A stretch of DNA of 18,694 nt from JBJXHC01 sp046160825 (GTDB lineage Bacteria > Bacteroidota > Ignavibacteria > UBA10030 > UBA6906). The notes under the pieces were generated by a model that was given only the letters and a program-made list of their open reading frames with translations, did not search any database and was not told the DNA's origin. Location: the NCBI GenBank assembly GCA_046160825.1, contig JBJXHC010000119.1, positions 1-18,694 on the forward strand, given 5' to 3'. Position 1 is the first letter of the stretch; each line of letters starts with the position of its first letter. This document shows, one piece after another, positions 13,512-18,694 of this stretch. Made by a program: the position numbers and the translations under genes.

Positions 13512-14494
13512 GACGGCCTCGTGGATCCCGGCTTCTTTGCCACCCAAGTAAAAGAACCAGCAAAATTGTAGAGCCGTTCAACACTCCTATTCGTGCGTTT
13601 GTAGCGCGGGCCAAATGAAACAGATTTCTTCCGTCCGGTTTTTATCAATCTCCCAACCACGGTTTCTTCCAGTACATCAAAGCAACCCCAGAGAATTCGG
13701 CTCCATGTGTTCAAGAGCCACGCAACAGGATAGAATAAATACTTTGATATCCAAGGAAAGAAACCCATTTTCATCTGTGCTGTAATCACATTCCAATGAT
13801 CTTGAGGGGCAACAATCTGAACATCGAAGCCCGCTGTTTGGAGCGTGTTGATTATCCCGAGATGTGAGTGATGGTAGAAGCTTCCGCCGTGATGAGGTTC
13901 CAAGAAGGCTACACTGCCTACAAAGGTACCACCGCGTTCAAGAACTCTGAACGCTTCCATTGCAAAGACGTAAGGGTGTTGAATATGCTCAAGAACCGCT
14001 CGACTGTAAACCAACCCGAATGATTCATTGACAAATGGAAGCGCATGTGCATCAGCATATGCAATATCTGCCCCCTTTGCGGTGGGCTCCCAATCGACAC
14101 CATAGTATCTCCAACCAGCCTGTTCAATAGCTTTCCTCTCCGTAGCCCCCCCACACCCAAGGGAGAGCGCATTCCGGCCATTGCCTTTAGGGAAGTATCC
14201 TGCAAGCGTTGGATTCACACCGAAGTCTTTATCAGACTGATAGATAACTTCCTTTTCCGGATTAGGGGCCAAGTATCCAAGCCTCGGCTTTTGGATCTCA
14301 CCATTGATCGTTACAGGAACCATGTATTTCCATTCTCGATCAAGTCTGAAATCCATTTGTCCATTCGTGCTCTTGAATACCTGACCGCATGAGGCACAGA
14401 TGCTTGAATGGATTGTGCCGTGACAATAAGGACAGCAGAAGAGAAATGCCTTTTTTTCAGCAACCGCATGGAGCGGTCCAGCGAGAGTGGTCAT
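13508..14494 (-). CDS. SAM-dependent methyltransferase with N-terminal zinc-ribbon-like segment
   Basis: Starting at the ATG at 14494 gives 328 residues; the reading frame also contains an upstream TTG at 14542, but it would add a histidine-run extension (HHHH) with no ribosome site. Near the N-terminus, CPYC (about 21-24) and CASC (33-36) form a four-cysteine, zinc-ribbon-like knuckle, common ahead of methyltransferase type 11 domains. Motif I is 'ALSLGCGGA' (about 109-117), 'YYGVDWEP' is the acidic strand-2 region, and 'LVYSRAVLEHIQHP' (about 162-175) precedes strand 5. A hydrophobic segment, 'YLFYPVAWLLNTWSRILW', lies near the C-terminus. Its stop overlaps the next methyltransferase start as ATGA, so the two are likely made together. 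The acceptor is unknown; a surface glycan or its lipid carrier is plausible from the context. Confidence 0.75.
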   Translation of the reverse strand: MTTLAGPLHAVAEKKAFLFCCPYCHGTIHSSICASCGQVFKSTNGQMDFRLDREWKYMVPVTINGEIQKPRLGYLAPNPEKEVIYQSDKDFGVNPTLAGYFPKGNGRNALSLGCGGATERKAIEQAGWRYYGVDWEPTAKGADIAYADAHALPFVNESFGLVYSRAVLEHIQHPYVFAMEAFRVLERGGTFVGSVAFLEPHHGGSFYHHSHLGIINTLQTAGFDVQIVAPQDHWNVITAQMKMGFFPWISKYLFYPVAWLLNTWSRILWGCFDVLEETVVGRLIKTGRKKSVSFGPRYKRTNRSVERLYNFAGSFTWVAKKPGSTRPS

Positions 14495-14742
14495 TGGGTT
14501 ACCATTGTGGTGGTGGTGTGTTCTTGAAATGTGTAGAGTCAAGCCAGCTTAAGGGTTACGCTAGGATACGGGAAACCCAGCAGACGAACAGGCAAAAGAT
14601 ATGTGTTGTCTGGCGAGGTTGCAAGAACTAATTTCGAGTGAACTCAAGAAAGGGGATCCTCGCTTGACTGGTGGCAACGTCTACCCAAAGAAGACGCTTG
14701 TCCATTGTGCGCAAGGGCACTTGGTACTCTCCCGACAAACCA

Positions 14743-14777
14743 GGAGAGGCGGGACGCCAAGCGGCGCCAGCCTCTCC
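14743..14777. repeat. GC-rich stem-loop just after the sorting-domain relic
   Basis: Perfect 8-base arms GGAGAGGC (14743-14750) and GCCTCTCC (14770-14777) enclose an inner CGCC-AAGC-GGCG hairpin. On the minus strand it begins 10 bases after the relic's stop codon, so it could be the old gene's terminator. No U-run follows directly; the downstream flank reads TGGTTTGTC. The GTTTGTC word also flanks the second stem-loop near 3400, which hints at a shared dispersed element. The remainder of the roughly 500-base stretch 14495-14994 holds only the relic. Confidence 0.55.
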
Positions 14778-14786
14778 ATCATGCCT

Positions 14787-14918
14787 TTATCTCAATAAGA
14801 GCATCATTCGAGTTTCGGTCGAGCGTAGCCCAACGAGTTTGTAGAAATAAATTCCGGATGTAAGACCCGTTGCGTCGAACTGAACTGAGTGCGGTTCCGT
14901 CAAAAGAGATTGTAGAAT
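14787..14918 (-). pseudogene. relic of a T9SS type A sorting domain (C-terminal end only)
   Basis: On the minus strand a 43-codon open stretch between an in-frame TAG (14919-14921) and a TAA (14787-14789) reads '...EPHSVQFDATGLTSGIYFYK' and then 'LVGLRSTETRMMLLLR'. This is the unmistakable last third of a type A sorting domain: the 'VQFDATGLxSGIYFY' strand, the turn, and an 'ETRMMLLLR' end comparable to the 'RKMVLLK' and 'RKMLFMK' ends of the two intact cargo genes in this window. There is no start codon with a ribosome site, the NPFNP segment is missing, and the frame is closed upstream. It therefore appears to be the 3' remnant of a deleted cargo gene, left between the glycosyltransferase and the methyltransferases. 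Confidence 0.75.
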
Positions 14919-14994
14919 CTATAACACGGGGAGTGTAACAGAATAGCGTAATGGAGATGTTCTTACAGAGGGGTGACGGACTGCATCAAAGAAT

Positions 14995-16176
14995 TTATTC
15001 AGTCAGTTGTGACTTCCAACGGGATGAATGACGATAGACTTCGTTGATATGAATGCGTGCAACATCTTCCCACGTTCTGCCGGACCGCATGGCGCGGGCG
15101 TTGGATTGTGTTCGTTGAAGGAGTTCAGGTTCATTGATGAATCGGAGCATACCAGAGGCAAGGCTCTGGGGTGTGTTGACCACAAGAATGCCGTTGATTT
15201 CGTTTTCCACGGCCTCGCGGTTGGGTGGATTGTCACTCGCAAGAACAGGCATCCCGAGCGCACGGTACTCCAGTATCTTGAGCGTCGGTTGACACTGCCA
15301 ATCTTCTATATCGGGAACATATGCCACGGCAACGTCGTGTGCGGTAATGACCTTGGGAATCTCGCGATAAGGCACGGGGTCTACTATTGAAACACACTGC
15401 TGAAGGCCGAGATGTTGAATCATGTTGTTGTAATATTCTCTTTCATCTCCCGGTCCGATCAATGTCAGGGTGAACCGGTTGTTCTGTCTCATCACAATTG
15501 AGGCGGCATCAAGAAGCAATTCAAGATTTCTCATCTTCCCGATGGTCCCGACATACACGAAACGACAATGGCCCGTTGAGGATTGTACCTGCGGAAACTC
15601 AAACGTAATGAAGTTCTTATCCACACCGATGGGAGTGATGGCTCCGTACTTCGACCAGTTGTTTCCCAGAACCTTCCGTGCAGCAATCTCAGAAGCGAAA
15701 CACGCTTTATCAAACATGTAGCGCGCATTGAATCGCATTCTCTGCAGAACCCGTCCGTTGGCAATCCGACCCTTTGTACTTTTGTCTCCCCACAACCCGA
15801 GCTGACGGATATCGTACACAAACAATATCTCACGCGGCATGAAGATTGGAATGTATCCCGAAAACATGGTCTTGTTGAGCTGTACCACATCCGGATCGAA
15901 TTTCCGGAGAAACAGTTTGACCCGCCCGAGGAATGCAAGATGGCGTACTCTTCTGATGACCTGGCCTATCAGGGGAAGCCTGAAGAAGAGAGTATGTGAG
16001 CGGCGGGGACCTGCGGTTTTTGCAACAACCGACTCCCCTTCATTCCATACAAGATCACCTTGGGCATCAGGTGTTCCTACGAGAACGGTGTGCCCTATTG
16101 CCCTCAGCGCAGCAGAGAGTTCCTTGTATACAGGCGTGGGAGTGTTTGAATAGAATTGCGCCAGAGCAATTTTCAT
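14995..16176 (-). CDS. GT4-type glycosyltransferase
   Basis: This 393-residue protein has a GT-B fold layout. The N-terminal Rossmann half (residues 1 to about 180) opens with 'MKIALAQFYSNTPTPVYKEL' and contains 'DVVQLNKTMFSGY'. The C-terminal half has the hallmarks of GT family 4: 'FVYVGTIGKMRNLELLLDA' (about 206-224), 'TLTLIGPGDEREYY' (236-249) and the nucleotide-sugar binding strand 'LKILEYRALGMPVLASDNPP' (299-318). Glu303 corresponds to the second acid of the EX7E motif; the first acid position is a cysteine (Cys295), within 'DWQCQPTLK'. The ATG overlaps the flippase stop as ATGA, so the two are translationally coupled and act in one pathway, most likely O-antigen-type repeat-unit assembly at the inner membrane. 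Donor and acceptor sugars cannot be told from sequence alone. Confidence 0.85.
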   Translation of the reverse strand: MKIALAQFYSNTPTPVYKELSAALRAIGHTVLVGTPDAQGDLVWNEGESVVAKTAGPRRSHTLFFRLPLIGQVIRRVRHLAFLGRVKLFLRKFDPDVVQLNKTMFSGYIPIFMPREILFVYDIRQLGLWGDKSTKGRIANGRVLQRMRFNARYMFDKACFASEIAARKVLGNNWSKYGAITPIGVDKNFITFEFPQVQSSTGHCRFVYVGTIGKMRNLELLLDAASIVMRQNNRFTLTLIGPGDEREYYNNMIQHLGLQQCVSIVDPVPYREIPKVITAHDVAVAYVPDIEDWQCQPTLKILEYRALGMPVLASDNPPNREAVENEINGILVVNTPQSLASGMLRFINEPELLQRTQSNARAMRSGRTWEDVARIHINEVYRHSSRWKSQLTE

Positions 16177-17648
16177 ACGTGTTGCGTGTTCTGTTCGGAG
16201 GTTTCCGGTATCGTTGCGGGCTTTTTTCGTGCGAGTGCAGATCTCACCAAATCTCTCATCTCAGCAAGCAGGGAACGCTGAACCAATTGTATCATCCCAA
16301 GAAATACCATCGCACCAATTGCGACAAGGACGATAAGAAGTATCAATGCGTCATGGAGAACTGATTGCAACGCCATTCTGACAATAAAAATGCCTGTGAC
16401 CATTGCGAGTCCTGATAGAATGGATGGCCTGAGTACCACAATCATGCGCCATGCCGCACCGCTAAAGATCTGATGCACTTGAGACAAGTTGTACACAAAA
16501 CCAATCGTCTGGGAAATCAACATTGCCATAGCGATGCCATCAATGCCCCACGTTAAAAGGCTGAACATCAACCCAACCATAATGACCAGAACAAGGGTTC
16601 CGGCACGTAGATCGAGGTGAGGCTTCCCGAGAGAAAGAAACAACGGCGAAGTCGTGGCGGAGAGTGATCGCACAAGACACATGATACACAGAATCCGGAA
16701 GGCCGTAACCATGGGAAGCCATTTCGTTCCGAAAAGCGTACCGATAATCTCCGGGGCAAGAATACAAAGTCCGAGACATGCCGGAACCGTCACAAGCGAA
16801 ATAATGCTCAACGTTTTCAGATATGCGCGGAGCAACCGGTCACGGTCATCCTGAATTTTCGAGTATGATGGAAACAGCACTCCACTGATGACACGGTTGA
16901 ATCCGTCAACGGTGTGTGTTGAGAAGTCGTATGCTTTGCTGTAGTATCCAAGCGCCTGGACACCAAGGAATCTTCCAACAATCAGGTTGTCCATGATGGA
17001 GTTGAAGAATGACACCAACCCACTTCCGGTGGTTTGCATTCCAAACCGCAAAAGAAGAATAAATGTTGCCCGGTTCAGGTCTTTCGGAATCAACCAGCCA
17101 CGGTCTGCACACATAAACACTTGAAGAACTCCCCGAACAACGACACGCACCAGGCTTGCATACACGAGGCTCCATGCGCCGAAACCCAGAAAAGCAAGGC
17201 CGATGGCAACACCCACATAGGGTAATTCTGGAATAATCATGGCAAGGCTCATTCGAACAAACTGCAGTTCCCGTTGGAGCAATGCTTCGGGGACAAGCGA
17301 TATCGACTGAATGAAAATGATCGGGGACATCCATTGCAACATCGGAGCAACGCCTTGATTGCCGAGCAACACGGCAAACCACTGCGCATTCAAAAAAACA
17401 AGCGACGAAAAGAAGAGACCTGCGAATGAGGTTACAACAATGGCATGCGAGGCGGCGATGTGGACGGGTAATTTTGTCTGGACAAGCGCCTGTCGCATGC
17501 CCAAACCCGAGAAGAGACTTGAGGTTTGGAGGAGAATCAATGCCATCGCTACGAGGCCAAAGTCACTTGGCTCGAGTATTCTTGCAAGGACAATCGTGGA
17601 GACGACACTCACCCCACGCATACCAAGATTTACTGCGCCGAGAAGCAT
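16173..17648 (-). CDS. Wzx-type polysaccharide flippase (PST family, MOP superfamily)
   Basis: The 491 residues shown begin at the first canonical start. About 12-14 hydrophobic helices run along the whole length, and the opening 'VVSTIVLARILEPSDFGLVA' is the signature of polysaccharide transporters that flip undecaprenyl-linked repeat units across the inner membrane. 'GYYSKAYDFSTHTVDGFNRV' and 'VLFPSYSKIQDDRDRL' are the usual central family motifs. Family members normally begin about 10 residues earlier, with a basic 'K.KTVRG' segment. Here that segment (IAALKAKTVRGS) is encoded in frame just upstream, from an ATA at 17684-17682 that is preceded by a strong Shine-Dalgarno sequence. The true start is therefore probably at 17684, giving 503 residues. 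The stop overlaps the glycosyltransferase start. Confidence 0.85.
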   Translation of the reverse strand: MLLGAVNLGMRGVSVVSTIVLARILEPSDFGLVAMALILLQTSSLFSGLGMRQALVQTKLPVHIAASHAIVVTSFAGLFFSSLVFLNAQWFAVLLGNQGVAPMLQWMSPIIFIQSISLVPEALLQRELQFVRMSLAMIIPELPYVGVAIGLAFLGFGAWSLVYASLVRVVVRGVLQVFMCADRGWLIPKDLNRATFILLLRFGMQTTGSGLVSFFNSIMDNLIVGRFLGVQALGYYSKAYDFSTHTVDGFNRVISGVLFPSYSKIQDDRDRLLRAYLKTLSIISLVTVPACLGLCILAPEIIGTLFGTKWLPMVTAFRILCIMCLVRSLSATTSPLFLSLGKPHLDLRAGTLVLVIMVGLMFSLLTWGIDGIAMAMLISQTIGFVYNLSQVHQIFSGAAWRMIVVLRPSILSGLAMVTGIFIVRMALQSVLHDALILLIVLVAIGAMVFLGMIQLVQRSLLAEMRDLVRSALARKKPATIPETSEQNTQHV

Positions 17649-17690
17649 GCTGCCACGGACTGTCTTTGCCTTGAGTGCTGCTATACTACA

Positions 17691-17701
17691 CCTCTCCCTC
17701 T
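17691..17701 (-). promoter_or_regulatory. ribosome binding site pointing to an ATA start of the flippase
   Basis: AGAGGGAGAGG on the minus strand is an excellent Shine-Dalgarno match. It is 6 bases from an ATA codon (17684-17682) and over 40 bases from the first ATG (17648). An in-frame TGA lies farther upstream, and no ATG, GTG or TTG occurs in frame between that TGA and 17648. The site therefore favours initiation at the ATA, or marks an ATG that has been mutated or misread. Confidence 0.6.
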
Positions 17702-17867
17702 GTCATATGATGTTCAGTGACCGAACCGCAGCACAACGTATGGTTTTTTGCGTCGAAACTCAATTCAGCCGCACACGCAATTCAACCAGAAGTGCATACC
17801 AAACCGGATTCCATCAACGGTGAAGGAAGATCGTGTGTATGCTTGAGAGATTGTTTGTGAGAGGAGA

Positions 17868-18341
17868 TCAGCCGACGGTCTTGCGCACTTTTGCTGGGAC
17901 CCCGGCAACAATGGTGTTCGCCGGAACATCCTTCGTCACCACGCTGCCTGCACCGACGATGGCGTTTTCACCGATGGTCACGCCGCAGAGGATGGTGGCG
18001 CTTGTTCCAATGGAGGCACCACGCTTTACAACTGTCGGTACAACCTTCCAATCGGCTTCGGTCTGCAATGACCCGTCGGGATTGGTGGCCCTGGGGTGTT
18101 TGTCGTTGATGAACGAAACATTGTGTCCGACGAAGACATTATCTTCGATCAGGACGCCTTCGCAGATGAATGTGTGAGTGGAGATCTTGCAGTTCTTGCC
18201 TATCTTGACACCCTTTTGAATCTCTACGAATGCGCCGATCTTGCTTCCGTCATCAATCTCGCATCCATAAAGATTCACAAAATCAAATACACGAACATTA
18301 TTTCCCAGTTTTACATCAGGTGCAATTTTCTGAAAACTCAT
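17868..18341 (-). CDS. hexapeptide-repeat sugar N-acetyltransferase, WbpD/WlbB-like
   Basis: The whole 157-residue protein is a left-handed parallel beta-helix built of hexapeptide units ('VKIGKNCKISTHTFICEGVL', 'VLIEDNVFVGHNVSF'). The insertion 'FINDKHPRATNPDG' and the C-terminal 'AIVGAGSVVTKDVPANTIV', 'AGVPAKVRK' are typical of the enzymes that acetylate the 3-amino group of UDP-2-acetamido-3-amino-2,3-dideoxy-glucuronate with acetyl-CoA. That reaction is a middle step towards UDP-2,3-diacetamido uronic acids used in O-antigens. The length equals that of a compact family member. A clear ribosome site, AAGGAGAG (18351-18358), sits 9 bases before the ATG. It follows 32 bases after the dehydrogenase that would act two steps earlier in that pathway. 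Family assignment is firm; the exact sugar is inferred from the neighbour and the FINDKHPRA motif. Confidence 0.85.
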   Translation of the reverse strand: MSFQKIAPDVKLGNNVRVFDFVNLYGCEIDDGSKIGAFVEIQKGVKIGKNCKISTHTFICEGVLIEDNVFVGHNVSFINDKHPRATNPDGSLQTEADWKVVPTVVKRGASIGTSATILCGVTIGENAIVGAGSVVTKDVPANTIVAGVPAKVRKTVG

Positions 18342-18373
18342 GAAGTGGTGCTCTCCTTGCTTTGTTCAATTGG

Positions 18374-18694
18374 TTATGCGAGTTTACTGGCCCGGGCTCC
18401 ATCATACACCTGCCAGGGTGAAAGTTCCACTCTCTTGCCGCCTGAGCGCATGGACATTTCAGCCGCCTCAAGGATCCTTACCACGCTGAGACCTGATTCT
18501 CCATCAGCGATAGGCCGCTTCCCCGTTTGGGCGCTGTCGATGAACTCACTTGTCAGACGGTTGAGTGCCTCGGTACCATCAATGTGTGGTGCATACATAT
18601 CGCCTGTACGATATTGGACGAGAGTCTTATAGACCGACTCTTCTTCTTTCACATCCACGCCGCGATCATATACGCGCACCTTCTCACTCGGCTC
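18374..18694 (-). CDS. Gfo/Idh/MocA sugar dehydrogenase, C-terminal part (WbpB/WlbA-like)
   Basis: Only the last 106 residues are inside the window; the frame stays open to the edge, and the NAD-binding N-terminal domain lies outside. 'EKVRVYDRGVD' and 'HIDGTEALNRLTSEFIDSAQ' followed by 'GESGLSVVRILEAAEMSM' match the C-terminal alpha/beta domain of Gfo/Idh/MocA oxidoreductases acting on nucleotide sugars. The acetyltransferase next door suggests UDP-N-acetylglucosaminuronate 3-dehydrogenase (WbpB/WlbA), which makes the 3-keto sugar for transamination. The aminotransferase (WbpE) and dehydrogenase (WbpA) of that pathway are not in this window. The specific assignment rests on context, so it is less sure than the superfamily. 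Confidence 0.75.
   Translation of the reverse strand, partial: EPSEKVRVYDRGVDVKEEESVYKTLVQYRTGDMYAPHIDGTEALNRLTSEFIDSAQTGKRPIADGESGLSVVRILEAAEMSMRSGGKRVELSPWQVYDGARASKLA

Noticed and set aside
14495..14542. N-terminal extension of the zinc-ribbon methyltransferase from a TTG, giving a His4 run
   Set aside because: The TTG has no ribosome site and the extension is a (CAC)4 microsatellite artefact; the ATG at 14494 is better.
14601..14798. Plus-strand 65-codon frame in the gap before the glycosyltransferase
   Set aside because: No recognisable protein; it runs over the stem-loop and ends opposite the sorting-domain relic.

Overview
The window looks like a chromosomal segment of a bacterium of the Bacteroidota/Ignavibacteriota (FCB) group. 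Two very large secreted proteins end in type IX secretion (T9SS) type A sorting domains of the 'YPNPFNPST ... GVYFYR ... KMLFMK' kind. A fossil of a third such domain is also present, and ribosome binding sites are patchy, as is common in that group. By eye the base composition is near 50% GC. All recognisable genes lie on the minus strand, so the biological reading order runs from high to low coordinates. No RNA gene, CRISPR array, insertion sequence or prophage gene was seen.

Region 1 (18694 down to 14995) is part of a surface-polysaccharide cluster. It holds the C-terminal end of a Gfo/Idh/MocA sugar dehydrogenase (WbpB/WlbA-like), a hexapeptide-repeat N-acetyltransferase (WbpD/WlbB-like), a Wzx-type flippase of the PST family, and a GT4 glycosyltransferase whose start overlaps the flippase stop by ATGA. 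The first two suggest synthesis of a 2,3-diacetamido-uronic acid sugar nucleotide. The flippase appears to lack its first canonical codon: a strong Shine-Dalgarno sequence sits ahead of an ATA.

Region 2 (about 14990 down to 12639) starts with a roughly 500-base stretch without an intact gene. It holds a 43-codon relic of a T9SS sorting domain and a GC-rich stem-loop just after the relic's stop codon. Two SAM-dependent methyltransferases follow, overlapping by ATGA; the first has an N-terminal CxxC/CxxC zinc-ribbon-like segment.

Region 3 (12407 down to 3499) is the most distinctive part: two tandem paralogous exported proteins of about 1270 and 1618 residues. Each has a signal peptide, a GH123/DUF4091-like N-terminal and catalytic region with the Asp-Glu pair, bacterial Ig-like repeats, a variable module and a C-terminal T9SS sorting domain. 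The larger has eight consecutive repeats at a nearly exact 81-residue period, then a discoidin-like domain and a ninth repeat. The smaller has three repeats and a C-terminal domain I cannot name. Almost every repeat of the larger protein carries a D-[S/T]-L tripeptide, which fits the Bacteroidota O-glycosylation sequon.

Region 4 (3498 down to 1) begins with a pair of nested stem-loops resembling a REP-type dispersed element. It continues with a membrane-anchored hypothetical protein 6 bases ahead of an HTTM (gamma-carboxylase-like) membrane protein, then a 14-base tandem repeat, and ends with a two-gene operon of LiaI/LiaF-type membrane proteins.

How the parts may work together is inference. 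The sugar, flippase and transferase genes would make a surface glycan, and the two giant proteins would be exported by T9SS and anchored to, or act on, surface or environmental polysaccharide.
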